From Flavobacteriales bacterium (GTDB taxonomy: Bacteria; Bacteroidota; Bacteroidia; Flavobacteriales_F; PHOS-HE28), in assembly GCA_030584065.1 (NCBI GenBank), contig CP129489.1, positions 1,202,640-1,266,639 of the forward strand: DNA of 64,000 bases. The letters run 5' to 3'. The position numbers and the translations under genes are program-made. Every line of letters starts with the position of its first letter. The stretch's first letter is position 1. Of the stretch, positions 25,871 to 33,924 are shown piece by piece. The notes under the pieces are model-generated. The model was given only the letters and a program-made list of their open reading frames with translations, was not told the origin of the DNA and searched no databases.

Positions 25871-26758
25871 TTAGCTGCCGCCGGCCTTGAAGAGGGTTGC
25901 TTTCTCCTCTTTGGTCAGGCTGTCGTACCCGCTGCGCGAGATCTTGTCCAGGATGGCATCGATCCGCGCCTGGTCATCACGCCTGGCCTGGTTATAGTCG
26001 GCATCGGAACGGCCCCGGGCAGCGGCCGGACGGGTGACGCGCATCCGCGGCCCTTTCTTCCTGCGCACTAGGCTGAACAGCCGGTCCAGTGCATTCACGA
26101 AGGACAGCGACCAGTCGTTCCCTTTGCGCAGCTGCATGGAAGCTGCGTAACCATAGATGGCACCGCCGATATGGGCCAGGTGCCCGCCGCTATTGCCACT
26201 GCTGCGCACGCTCACCAGGTCGATGAGCACGAGGACGAGCGCCACCCATTTGAGCCGCACGGCACCGAAGAGCAGCAAGTGCACCTCAAGGTCTGGCCGG
26301 TAGGCGGCGATGCCGACGAGCACGGCCATGACCGCCGCCGAGGCGCCGTGGATGGTAGAGATGGGCGCGAGGTCGGCGAAAACCGGCAGGATGTTGTATC
26401 CCGCCACGTACAGCGCTAGGCCCGACAGGCCGCCCAGCAGGTAGTTGCCCAGGACGCGGCGGCCGCCAAGGAGGTCCTCGAAGATCCGGCCCATGAACCA
26501 GAGCAGCATCAGGTTGAAGAAGAGGTGCAGGAAGTCCCAATGGACGAACATGTAGGTGACCACGGTCCATGGGCGGTGAAGGAGATCCCGCAGGTTGCTC
26601 GTGCTCCACAGCCAGCCCAGGATATCGGGGCCCTCTCGGCGGACCGCCCAGAAGGGCAAATCGACCAGGCGCAGGAGCAGGAATACCGCTGCGTTCACCA
26701 GGATAAGGCGGATCACCATGCCGCCGCTACGCCATTGCCGCTTCAGATCCTCCAGCAT
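25871..26758 (-). CDS. Rhomboid-family intramembrane protease with C-terminal extension
   Basis: A 295-residue protein starting at MLEDLKRQWRSGG. Six or so membrane helices include the rhomboid WR-like and HxxxN regions (FVHWDFLHLFFNLMLLWFMG), the serine loop STIHGASAAVMAV and the catalytic His in GGHLAHIGGAIYGY. The serine motif is GASA rather than the usual GxSG. An 80-residue basic cytoplasmic tail ends in a helical segment (ARIDAILDKISRSGYDSLTK), as in Bacteroidota rhomboids. A GATCTTTG box 4 bp before the ATG lies in the short gap after the next rhomboid gene. Confidence 0.85.
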   Translation of the reverse strand: MLEDLKRQWRSGGMVIRLILVNAAVFLLLRLVDLPFWAVRREGPDILGWLWSTSNLRDLLHRPWTVVTYMFVHWDFLHLFFNLMLLWFMGRIFEDLLGGRRVLGNYLLGGLSGLALYVAGYNILPVFADLAPISTIHGASAAVMAVLVGIAAYRPDLEVHLLLFGAVRLKWVALVLVLIDLVSVRSSGNSGGHLAHIGGAIYGYAASMQLRKGNDWSLSFVNALDRLFSLVRRKKGPRMRVTRPAAARGRSDADYNQARRDDQARIDAILDKISRSGYDSLTKEEKATLFKAGGS

Positions 26759-26762
26759 GCCG

Positions 26763-26770
26763 CAAAGATC
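26763..26770 (-). promoter_or_regulatory. -7-like box GATCTTTG for the second rhomboid
   Basis: Differs from TAnnTTTG only in its first base. It sits in the 16-bp gap between the two rhomboid genes, 4 bp before the ATG, and would allow separate expression of the distal gene. Confidence 0.35.
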
Positions 26771-26774
26771 GCCC

Positions 26775-27542
26775 TCAGGCGTAAGGAAGGCGCCGGCGCC
26801 AGATGAGCACCGTGAAGAAACCCACGACCAGCCCTCCGATGTGCGCGAAGTGGGCCACATTGTCGCTGCCCTGTCCGAGCAACCCGGCATAGCCTGCATA
26901 GACCTCATAGGCCCCATAGAGCAGCACGAAGTACTTCGCCTTGATCGGTATGGGCAGCGGGAAGATCATGAGCTCGACATTGGGGTAGAGCATGCCGAAG
27001 GCCACCAGGATGCCGAAGATGGCGCCCGAGGCCCCCACCATCGGGGTGAAGAGCAGCGCCGCCAGCTGGTTCATCGCCCCATCGCCGAAGCCGGTGCCGC
27101 CGAACCAGAGATCCCGGAGCGCCGCTGGTCCATCCATGCGCACCAGGGCAATGTCCGACCCGGAGAGGCCCGACGTGAGCTGGCCATACTCCCATGCTTG
27201 GACGCCCATGTTCAGGGCCACAGCCCCGAGGCCGCAGATCATGTAGTAGGTGAGGAACCGCTTCGAGCCCCAGCGGTACTCCAGCGGCGAGCCGAGCATG
27301 AACAGGCCGAACATGTTCATGAACAGGTGCCAGAAACCACCGTGCATGAACATGTACGTGATGAGCTGCCAAGGCCTGAATTCGGGCGAGGTGATATAGT
27401 GCAGCCCCAGGGTGGCATCCATGTCCATGCCGAGGAAGCGCCCTTGGCCGATGAACTTGACGCCATAGACGATGACGTTGATGATCACCAGGTTCTTGAC
27501 TACGGTGGGCGTATGGGCCAGCGGTCCTGTGCCGTATCTCAT
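26775..27542 (-). CDS. Rhomboid-family intramembrane serine protease
   Basis: A 255-residue membrane protein. It has an N-terminal helix (VVKNLVIINVIVYGVKFIG), the HxxxN box FMHGGFWHLFMNMFGLF, a WR-like YRWGSKRFL, the canonical serine motif VGASGAIFGIL and the catalytic His in AHFAHIGGLVVG. All catalytic residues are present, so it should cleave membrane proteins within the bilayer. The ATG overlaps the mutL stop by 4 bp (ATGA), so it is translationally coupled to mutL. Two rhomboids in tandem behind mutL is a layout I recall from Bacteroidota. Confidence 0.9.
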   Translation of the reverse strand: MRYGTGPLAHTPTVVKNLVIINVIVYGVKFIGQGRFLGMDMDATLGLHYITSPEFRPWQLITYMFMHGGFWHLFMNMFGLFMLGSPLEYRWGSKRFLTYYMICGLGAVALNMGVQAWEYGQLTSGLSGSDIALVRMDGPAALRDLWFGGTGFGDGAMNQLAALLFTPMVGASGAIFGILVAFGMLYPNVELMIFPLPIPIKAKYFVLLYGAYEVYAGYAGLLGQGSDNVAHFAHIGGLVVGFFTVLIWRRRLPYA

Positions 27543-29383
27543 CGGTGTTCGAAGCGTTCGTTGAGCTCATCGAGGCTGAAGGTGATGAGCACGGGCTTGC
27601 CGCCCGGTGTATGGGTGGGCGATCCGCAGGCGAACAGCCGGTCGATGAGCCCGTGCATCTCGGCGGTTGCGAGGACGCGTCCCGGCCTGATGGCCATGGA
27701 GCGTGCCAATCCGCGTGCCAAGGCCGGATGGCGCTCATTCCGTAGGGCGCTGCCCGCGCTCTTGAGCTGCTCCAGCAGCTGCTCGATCAGCCGGCCCGGG
27801 TCCTCATCGGCCGCCTCGGCGGGCATCCCGTTCACTTGCACGGTGCGCCCACCGAAGAGCTCAAGGTCCAGGCCCATGCTGCGGAGCTCGGGCAGCACGC
27901 CCTGAACGAGTGCCAGGTCGGCGGCGGTGAGCTCCACATGGCGCGGGAAGAGCTCTGTCTGGGACATGCCCGCGCCCTGCGCCAGGAGCTTCAGGTTCCG
28001 CTCGTAAAGGATGCGCTCATGTGCGCGGCTCTGGTCCACCACAAGCACGCCGCTCCGCACCTGCGCCACGATGTAGCGGCCGTGGAGCTGGAACACCGGG
28101 CGATCGCCGGCACCATCCTCCTCGCGCGAGGGCAGCACCCGGTCCGCCGCGGCCGTCGACCGTTCCACCGCCGCTGTGCCCTCCACGGGCTCGGGCCCCT
28201 CCTCCACGGGCGAGGCCATGCCCATGTCGAAGAGCTTCTGCCAACCCTCGGGGCTGGGGCGGGGCGGGGCCGTGAAGGCCCCGAGATCGGCCGGACGCCA
28301 AACAGGAGCACCGGCACCCGCATTCGCGATAAGGGCGGGCTCGGGCTCGAAGTCGAGGCTGGGCACGATGCTGAAGCGCCCCAGGGCCCTGCGCACAGCG
28401 GCATGCACGATGGCGTACACCGAGCGATCGTCGCGGAACTTGATCTCGGTCTTGGTGGGATGGATGTTGATATCGATCCGCGCCGGATCCAGGTCGATGA
28501 AGAGGAACCAGCCCGGGTAGGCATCGGCCGCCACCAGCTCCTCATAGGCGCGCCGAACCGCATGCTCCAGGTAGCTGCTGCGGATGAAGCGGTGGTTGAC
28601 GAAGAAGAACTGCTCGCCGCGCGACCGCTTGGCGAACTCGGGCTTGCCCACGAAGCCACGGACGCTCACGATATCGGTGCCCTCCTCCACCGGCACCAGG
28701 CGCTCATCGTGGCGGCGCCCGAAGAGGCCCGTGATGCGCTGGCGCATGGCCGCCCCGAAAACCGCATCGGAGGGCATCTCCGGAAGGTTGAACTCCTCGC
28801 GGTCGTTGCTGATGAGGCGGAACCCGACCTCCGGATGCGCAAGGGCAACCCGGGTGAACTCATCGAGCACGTGCTTCTGCTCCACGCTGTCGCTCTTCAG
28901 GAACTGCCGGCGCGCGGGCGTGTTGAAGAAGAGGCTCCGCACACTGATGGTCGTGCCTGCCGGCCCTGCGATGGGCTCCTGCGCCCGCACCCGGCTCCCT
29001 TCGATGAGCACGCGCGTGCCCAGCTCCTGATCGTGCTCGCGGGTGCGCAGCTCCACCTGGGCGATGGCCGCGATGCTGGCCAGCGCCTCGCCCCGGAAAC
29101 CCTTGGTGCGAACGGCGCCAAGATCATCCGCCTGGCGGATCTTGCTGGTGGCGTGCCGTTCGAAGCAGAGGCGTGCATCGCTGGGGCTCATGCCCTTGCC
29201 GTCGTCGGTGACCTGCACCAGGGTACGGCCGGCATCCTTCACCACCAGGGTGATGCGGCGCGCGCCGGAATCCACGCTGTTCTCCAGCAGTTCCTTCACC
29301 ACGCTGGCGGGGCGCTGCACCACCTCGCCTGCGGCGATCTGGTTCGCCACATGGTCGGGCAGCAGCCTGATCAGGTCGGCCAT
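27539..29383 (-). CDS. mutL: DNA mismatch repair protein MutL
   Basis: A 614-residue GHKL ATPase. N-terminal motifs are KELLENSVDSGA, VTDDGKGM and TKGFRGEALASI. The transducer domain (FVNHRFIRSSYLEHAVRRAY) continues to about residue 330, then a Pro/Glu-rich linker and a C-terminal dimerisation domain. MutL links mismatch recognition by MutS to strand incision. In the C-terminal domain the expected DQHA(X)2E(X)4E endonuclease motif reads DQSRAHERILYE, with Ser in place of the His. The start overlaps the end of the small upstream gene by 13 bp. Confidence 0.95.
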   Translation of the reverse strand: MADLIRLLPDHVANQIAAGEVVQRPASVVKELLENSVDSGARRITLVVKDAGRTLVQVTDDGKGMSPSDARLCFERHATSKIRQADDLGAVRTKGFRGEALASIAAIAQVELRTREHDQELGTRVLIEGSRVRAQEPIAGPAGTTISVRSLFFNTPARRQFLKSDSVEQKHVLDEFTRVALAHPEVGFRLISNDREEFNLPEMPSDAVFGAAMRQRITGLFGRRHDERLVPVEEGTDIVSVRGFVGKPEFAKRSRGEQFFFVNHRFIRSSYLEHAVRRAYEELVAADAYPGWFLFIDLDPARIDINIHPTKTEIKFRDDRSVYAIVHAAVRRALGRFSIVPSLDFEPEPALIANAGAGAPVWRPADLGAFTAPPRPSPEGWQKLFDMGMASPVEEGPEPVEGTAAVERSTAAADRVLPSREEDGAGDRPVFQLHGRYIVAQVRSGVLVVDQSRAHERILYERNLKLLAQGAGMSQTELFPRHVELTAADLALVQGVLPELRSMGLDLELFGGRTVQVNGMPAEAADEDPGRLIEQLLEQLKSAGSALRNERHPALARGLARSMAIRPGRVLATAEMHGLIDRLFACGSPTHTPGGKPVLITFSLDELNERFEHR

Positions 29384-29679
29384 GCGAAGTGCTGCAGGAG
29401 CCCGAAGCCCTTGATGATGAAGTAAAGGATGCCGCAGACCATGGCCATGACCACCACCAGGCGCATCACGCTGGCCCCTTCACCGCCCTGCCGCTGCCAG
29501 CTATGGCGCATGCGGGCGCGGAACGCCTCAGGGCCCTGGCCCTCCGCACCGGCGGCCCGCTGAATCCGCTGGTGCCGGGCCTCCTTGGCTGCATCATAGT
29601 AGCGCGGCGTGTAGTCGAAGCCGCGCCCCCCCCGCTGGCGGAAGAGGCTGAAGAGGGCTGGGATGCGCGGCGGCTGCAT
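29371..29679 (-). CDS. Small single-pass membrane protein upstream of mutL
   Basis: A 102-residue protein. It has a basic soluble part with RGFDYTPRYYDAAKEAR, then one membrane helix near the C-terminus (VMRLVVVMAMVCGILYFII). Small proteins with the FDY.PRYYD motif precede mutL in many Bacteroidota, as I recall; no function is established. The start at MQPPRIPALFSLF is fixed by an exact TACTTTTG box five bases upstream. The gene overlaps mutL by 13 bp, so this promoter probably drives the whole mutL-rhomboid run. Confidence 0.75.
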   Translation of the reverse strand: MQPPRIPALFSLFRQRGGRGFDYTPRYYDAAKEARHQRIQRAAGAEGQGPEAFRARMRHSWQRQGGEGASVMRLVVVMAMVCGILYFIIKGFGLLQHFAWPT

Positions 29680-29684
29680 GGCCT

Positions 29685-29692
29685 CAAAAGTA
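29685..29692 (-). promoter_or_regulatory. Exact -7 box TACTTTTG for the mutL operon
   Basis: Perfect TAnnTTTG, 5 bp before the ATG. It is divergent from the LMW-PTP box 51 bp away. Confidence 0.6.
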
Positions 29693-29743
29693 ACCAGTCG
29701 GCGAGGGTATGCGGGCAGGGAACGCGCCTGGCCGCCGCTTCCG

Positions 29744-29751
29744 CATCTTCG
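29744..29751 (+). promoter_or_regulatory. -7-like box CATCTTCG for the LMW-PTP gene
   Basis: Two mismatches from TAnnTTTG, but the same octamer and spacing (4-5 bp to ATG) recur before xerD. Confidence 0.35.
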
Positions 29752-29755
29752 CGCC

Positions 29756-30214
29756 ATGCGCATCCTCATGGTCTGCCTCGGCAACATCTGCCGATCACCC
29801 ATGGCCGAAGGCGTGCTGCGCCATCTGGCGCGGGAACGCGGCCTTTCCATCACTACCGACAGCGCCGGCACCGGCGATTACCATGTGGGTGAGGCGCCCG
29901 ACCATCGGGCCCAGGCCGCCATGCGCCGGCAGGGCCTTGACATCTCCGATCTCCGCGCCCGGCAGTTCACGCCCGAGGACTTCGACCGGTTCGACCTCCT
30001 GCTGGCGATGGACGGCGACAACCTGCGCAACATGCTGCGCCTGGCGCCCAGCCCAGCGCATGCGGCCAAAGCGCGGCTCATCATGGACCACGCCCCAGGC
30101 AATCCGCTGCGCGAGGTACCCGACCCGTACTTCGGCGGTGAGGAGGGCTTCGATGCCGTGCACGAGATGCTATTGGAGGCTTGCACGAATCTGCTGAACG
30201 ATGTCCGGCGCTGA
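29756..30214 (+). CDS. Low-molecular-weight protein-tyrosine phosphatase
   Basis: A 152-residue protein starting MRILMVCLGNICRSPMAEGV. The CX5R loop uses Cys7 as nucleophile and Arg13, and the general-acid Asp sits in VPDPYFGG near residue 120. Length and motifs are standard for LMW-PTPs, which dephosphorylate protein tyrosines, often on kinases that control exopolysaccharide export. The ATG is four bases after a CATCTTCG box. Its end overlaps the next gene by 14 bp. Confidence 0.93.
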   Translation: MRILMVCLGNICRSPMAEGVLRHLARERGLSITTDSAGTGDYHVGEAPDHRAQAAMRRQGLDISDLRARQFTPEDFDRFDLLLAMDGDNLRNMLRLAPSPAHAAKARLIMDHAPGNPLREVPDPYFGGEEGFDAVHEMLLEACTNLLNDVRR

Positions 30215-30929
30215 CGGCAGCGGATCGCTCTACCTCCTCCCCGTGTGGCTGGGCGAAACCGGTGGACCGGAGCAGATGCCGCCTGAGAATGCCGCGCTGG
30301 CCGGCCGCATCACCCGATGGTTCTGCGAGCATGAGAAGAGCGCCCGGTCGGCCCTGCGCCGGTTGGTGCCGGCCATAGACCTGTCCAGGCTGGAGCTTCA
30401 CCGTTTCGACAAGGACTCGACACCGGCCTACGCCCGGGAGTTGATCGGCCTGCTCCGTGACGGCCGCGATGCCGCCGTGATCAGCGAAGCCGGCATGCCG
30501 GGCATTGCAGACCCCGGAGCGAGCCTGGTCCGCGCCGCCCACGAGGCAGGCATCCCCGTCATCCCGCTCACCGGGCCATCTGCCCTGCTGCTGGCCCTCG
30601 CGGCCTCCGGCCTCAATGGCCAGCGGTTCTGCTTCCACGGCTACCTTCCGGTGAAGCCTCCTGAACGGCGGCAGGCCATCAATCGGCTGGAGCTGGAGGC
30701 CAGGCGCACAGGGGCTGCGCAGCTATTCATAGAGACGCCTTACAGGAACGAGGCCCTCTTGGCCGACATGCTTAAGGAATGCCAGCCGGCGACCGTTCTC
30801 AGCATCGCCGTGGATGCTACTCAGCCCGGGGGATGGATCCGCACCCGGACCGTCGCGCAGTGGCAGAGGGACCGACCTGTGCTGGGGAAGCGCCCGGCCG
30901 TGTTCATCCTCGGCACCTGGCCGCAGTGA
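30201..30929 (+). CDS. RsmI-like SAM-dependent methyltransferase (tetrapyrrole methylase fold)
   Basis: A 242-residue protein of the TP-methylase fold. The N-terminal strand SLYLLPVWLGE replaces the usual glycine-rich start. ISEAGMPGIADPGASLVRAA and IPVIPLTGPSALLLALAASG are the conserved RsmI motifs, with LPVKPPER and LFIETPYRN further on. RsmI methylates the ribose of C1402 in 16S rRNA. The protein is shorter than typical RsmI (about 280 residues) and may be the Bacteroidota paralogue with a different target. It is coupled to the LMW-PTP gene by a 14-bp overlap. Confidence 0.82.
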   Translation: MSGADGSGSLYLLPVWLGETGGPEQMPPENAALAGRITRWFCEHEKSARSALRRLVPAIDLSRLELHRFDKDSTPAYARELIGLLRDGRDAAVISEAGMPGIADPGASLVRAAHEAGIPVIPLTGPSALLLALAASGLNGQRFCFHGYLPVKPPERRQAINRLELEARRTGAAQLFIETPYRNEALLADMLKECQPATVLSIAVDATQPGGWIRTRTVAQWQRDRPVLGKRPAVFILGTWPQ

Positions 30930-30935
30930 GCCGTG

Positions 30936-31823
30936 TCACGAGACTGAGTCGGTTTGCACCACGGATTCCAGCCTGATGATGTAGCGCACCGGTGCATGCG
31001 GGTCGAGCAGGCCGGGGATGCCGCGCTCGCCGAAGGCCATCGCCGAGGGAATGATGAACTCCCCCTCCTGCCCGGTCCGGAGCAGGCTCACGGCCACCTC
31101 CACGCCCTTCATCACTTGGTCGGGCGTCCCATAGGTCCATGTGAAGAGCCCGGTGCGCCCCCCAAGGTCATCGAAGAGCCGGCCATCCTCGAGCCGGTGG
31201 CCGCGCCAGCGGACGGTCACCGAATCGCCCGGCTGCACCCGGGCCGTATCGCGCACGGGACCCGCGATGCGGTAATGCAGGTCACTCGTGCCCCAGCGCG
31301 TCCAGGTGCCGCCATGGTGCGCGAGGTAGGCTGAGATCAGCCGCCGCTCGAAGCCCTCGGGATCCTCCTGACGCATGCGCTCTTCCGCCTCCCGCACCAT
31401 TTCCGGGGTGCGCAGGTCCACCAAGGCCACCTCTGCCTGCAGCAGCAGCGTATCGGGCGGTGAAGCCAACGCGTCCTTGACCAGCGCCTTCCATGGCCAT
31501 CGCTCGGCCGGTGCGATCACGCTCATGCTATCACCGGTATGAAGCCTACGCAGCACGGGAGCCAAGGCTCCGGAGCGGAGGTCCCGCGTGAGGTACCATC
31601 GCTCGGAGCTCCAGTATGACCCGGGCGCCTCGCCGAGCTCCGCCACGCGAAGCCGCAGGAGCACGCTGTCGCCGTCGGCGGGGATCCGCTGCCCGTCACC
31701 CAGCGCATGGTACCTCAGGTGCACGCCTTCAGCCACCTTTTTGAATCCGGGATAGGGCGAGCCCCCGCAGGCCAGGATGACCAACGAAGCCAAGGGCAGC
31801 AGGCAATCGGCTCGTGCACTCAT
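30936..31823 (-). CDS. FKBP-type peptidyl-prolyl isomerase lipoprotein, two domains
   Basis: A 295-residue protein with a lipobox (LASLVILACGG). The first half (GDSVLLRLRVAELGE, LHTGDSMSVIAP) looks like a diverged FKBP domain. The C-terminal 110 residues are a full one: VQPGDSVTVRWRGHRLEDG, LFDDLGG, DQVMKGVEVAVSLLRTGQEG, IPSAMAFGERGIPG. It should catalyse proline isomerisation in the periplasm. Its start overlaps the stop of the GldI-like gene by 4 bp, so the two FKBP lipoproteins are made together. Confidence 0.85.
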   Translation of the reverse strand: MSARADCLLPLASLVILACGGSPYPGFKKVAEGVHLRYHALGDGQRIPADGDSVLLRLRVAELGEAPGSYWSSERWYLTRDLRSGALAPVLRRLHTGDSMSVIAPAERWPWKALVKDALASPPDTLLLQAEVALVDLRTPEMVREAEERMRQEDPEGFERRLISAYLAHHGGTWTRWGTSDLHYRIAGPVRDTARVQPGDSVTVRWRGHRLEDGRLFDDLGGRTGLFTWTYGTPDQVMKGVEVAVSLLRTGQEGEFIIPSAMAFGERGIPGLLDPHAPVRYIIRLESVVQTDSVS

Positions 31824-32323
31824 GGCCTCACGCCTGCCAGGCCGATGCGGTAGACAACCGTGCTCCGCGGGGGTATCCGGTCCATATCGCCGATAAGGCC
31901 GTGCGCACGGTAGCTGGGAATGATGATCACCGCGCTGTCGCCCGGCGAGAGGTGCTGGATGGCCTCGTGCAGGCCGCTCTCCACGTCATCCTCCTCCACC
32001 CTGAAGCTCTCCGGGCCTGCGGAATCGCTCACGTACGCGGTATCGCCGTTGAGCAGCTCCACGGTGTAGCGCACCTGCGCCCACTGCCCAGGCCGGACGT
32101 TCGCGCCGGCCCTATCGCGCAGGAGAAGATGCCTCACCCCGGTGCCGCTGCGCTGGAGCTGAAGGCCGTTGCGCTCCGCATACAGGTTGATGTCCCGGTC
32201 CTCGAGGCGCACGGCATCGCGGTTCTCCTGCATCAAGTTGCGCTCGGGCGGGCGCTGCCCCGCGGGCACCGCCTCACCTCCGCCGCAAGCGGCCAGAAGC
32301 AGGACTGCTACCGCGAACCTCAT
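31820..32323 (-). CDS. GldI-like FKBP-type isomerase lipoprotein
   Basis: A 167-residue protein with lipobox VLLLAACGG. One FKBP-like domain covers residues 70-165: VRPGQWAQVRYTVELLNGDT, LHEAIQHLSPGDSAVIIIPS, then YRAHGLIGDMDRIPP. Sequence pattern, size and position beside a DHH phosphoesterase resemble GldI, the gliding-motility peptidyl-prolyl isomerase of flavobacteria thought to help fold motility or T9SS proteins. Several T9SS-tailed proteins in this window would be plausible clients. It overlaps both neighbours by 4 bp. Motility itself cannot be inferred. Confidence 0.75.
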   Translation of the reverse strand: MRFAVAVLLLAACGGGEAVPAGQRPPERNLMQENRDAVRLEDRDINLYAERNGLQLQRSGTGVRHLLLRDRAGANVRPGQWAQVRYTVELLNGDTAYVSDSAGPESFRVEEDDVESGLHEAIQHLSPGDSAVIIIPSYRAHGLIGDMDRIPPRSTVVYRIGLAGVRP

Positions 32324-33342
32324 GGGTTTGCCGCGATGAAGGCCGGGAGCAGGGAGCGGAAGCGCGCCACGGCATCGGTGAGGGATTCCTTCGCCTGTCC
32401 GCCGGCCGCGTTGCGGTGCCCGCCGCCATTGAAGTGGTCGCGCACCAAATGATCCACCGGAAGCGTGCCTTTCGAGCGCAGGCTCACCTTCACCAGGTCG
32501 GGGCGCTCCACGAAGAAGGCCGCCAACCGGATCCCGCGGATGGACAATCCATAGTTCACGAAGCCCTCCGTATCACCAGGCTGGAACCCGAAGCGCTTCA
32601 GGTCGGCCATACTGAGGGCGATGATGGCGGTATCCAGCTCCGGGAGCACCTCAAGGCGCTCGTTGAGCGTGAAGCCAAGCAACTTGAGCCGCTCGGGCCG
32701 GTTATCGTCGAGGATGGACTCGTGGACCGCGGTGATGACGACGCCGCGCTCCATGAGCTCGGCGGCCACGCGCATGGTGTGGGGCGTGGTGCTGCCGAAA
32801 CGGAAGGAGCCCGAATCGGTGACGATGCCGGTGTAGAGGCAGGTGGCCGATGCGGTGCTGATGGAAGCACCCAGGCCCAGCGCAGCAGCGATGTCGCAGA
32901 TCATCTGGCTGGTGGCGCATGCCGTGGGGTCGGAGAACGACAGCTCCGCGAACGGGGCGGGGTCCTGATGGTGGTCGATCAGCACCTTCATCGGGGCCTT
33001 CCGCACCGCCTCTTCCAAGCCGCCGACGCGATCGGGCCGGTTGAAGTCAAGGCAGAAAAGGACCTCCGATTCCGCGATGGCGGCCAGCGCCTCATCGCGT
33101 CTCGCATCGAAGGCGATGGCCTGGCCGTAGCCCGGCATCCAATGCAGGAAGGACGGTGCGCCGTTGGGCAGCACCACGGTTGCCGAATGGCCTGACCCCT
33201 GAAGCAGGTGCATCAACCCCAGCGATGACCCGACGGCATCGCCATCGGGATTGAAGTGCGTGACGATGGCGCAGCGCCGCGGCGATCGGAGCAGGTGCCG
33301 CAGGGCGACTACGGCTTCGGCCGGTGCGGAAGGCGAATGCAT
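32320..33342 (-). CDS. nrnA: DHH/DHHA1 phosphoesterase (NrnA-like oligoribonuclease/pAp phosphatase)
   Basis: A 340-residue protein. The DHH domain contains IVTHFNPDGDAVGSSLGL, VLFCLDFNRPDRV and VLIDHHQDP. The DHHA1 domain ends in FNGGGHRNAAGGQAKES, which binds the substrate. This is the NrnA layout: degradation of nanoRNA and of 3'-phosphoadenosine 5'-phosphate in the cytoplasm. The gene heads the leftward operon that includes the two FKBP lipoproteins and has a TAACTTGG box 7 bp before its ATG. Confidence 0.9.
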   Translation of the reverse strand: MHSPSAPAEAVVALRHLLRSPRRCAIVTHFNPDGDAVGSSLGLMHLLQGSGHSATVVLPNGAPSFLHWMPGYGQAIAFDARRDEALAAIAESEVLFCLDFNRPDRVGGLEEAVRKAPMKVLIDHHQDPAPFAELSFSDPTACATSQMICDIAAALGLGASISTASATCLYTGIVTDSGSFRFGSTTPHTMRVAAELMERGVVITAVHESILDDNRPERLKLLGFTLNERLEVLPELDTAIIALSMADLKRFGFQPGDTEGFVNYGLSIRGIRLAAFFVERPDLVKVSLRSKGTLPVDHLVRDHFNGGGHRNAAGGQAKESLTDAVARFRSLLPAFIAANP

Positions 33343-33349
33343 GGGGCGG

Positions 33350-33357
33350 CCAAGTTA
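33350..33357 (-). promoter_or_regulatory. -7-like box TAACTTGG for the DHH-FKBP operon
   Basis: One mismatch from TAnnTTTG, with a 7-bp spacer to the ATG at 33342. Confidence 0.4.
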
Positions 33358-33386
33358 GCCGCCCCGTGGATGCTGCTGAAACCCGC

Positions 33387-33917
33387 TCAGAACCCGATGC
33401 CCGGTGTGGGCATGTGCTCGATCAGGATGCCCACGCAGCCGATATCGAGATCGGCCGCCTTGCCCTTGCGGTCAGAGGCACCGGGGGCGTTCACCTTCAC
33501 GGCGATGCGCTTGGTGGCGGTGCAGGAGAATTCGATCTCGCTCGCCATCTCATGCTCGGTGTTGTCCCAGAGCACCTTCTCGGTCTCTGAATAGGTGCGC
33601 TTGCCATCCTCGCCATCGCTCGCAGTGCGCAGCTTCTCCACCAGGCGGATGGCGACCTCCTCCCCGAGGATCTTCGAGTCGTGGCAGACGGAGATGCGGT
33701 AGTCCTGCCCCCGGTACACGATGATGTTGAGCTCGGTCTCTTCGCCCACCTTCACCAGGGCGCTCCTGCTCTGGCCGTTAACCGAGAACCGCGCATCGCG
33801 CGACCGGTCGCAATTGAATTTGTGATAGGTAAGGCACTCGCTCTGGGCCTTCGCGGGGGCGAACGGGGCGGCGAGCAGCGCTGCGGCTGCCAACAGCTGG
33901 ATGACGTTGCGGGTCAT
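33387..33917 (-). CDS. Conserved secreted protein, unknown function
   Basis: A 176-residue protein with a signal peptide (MTRNVIQLLAAAALLAAPFA, cleaved after AKA). The mature protein has four Cys residues (SECLTYHKFNCDR, VCHDSK, FSCTATK) that could form disulfides, and ends DIGCVGILIEHMPTPGIGF. No enzymatic motif is visible. It follows the lipoprotein gene at 33925 with a 7-bp gap, so the two are probably co-expressed in the envelope. Confidence 0.7.
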   Translation of the reverse strand: MTRNVIQLLAAAALLAAPFAPAKAQSECLTYHKFNCDRSRDARFSVNGQSRSALVKVGEETELNIIVYRGQDYRISVCHDSKILGEEVAIRLVEKLRTASDGEDGKRTYSETEKVLWDNTEHEMASEIEFSCTATKRIAVKVNAPGASDRKGKAADLDIGCVGILIEHMPTPGIGF

Positions 33918-33924
33918 GGTGCGA

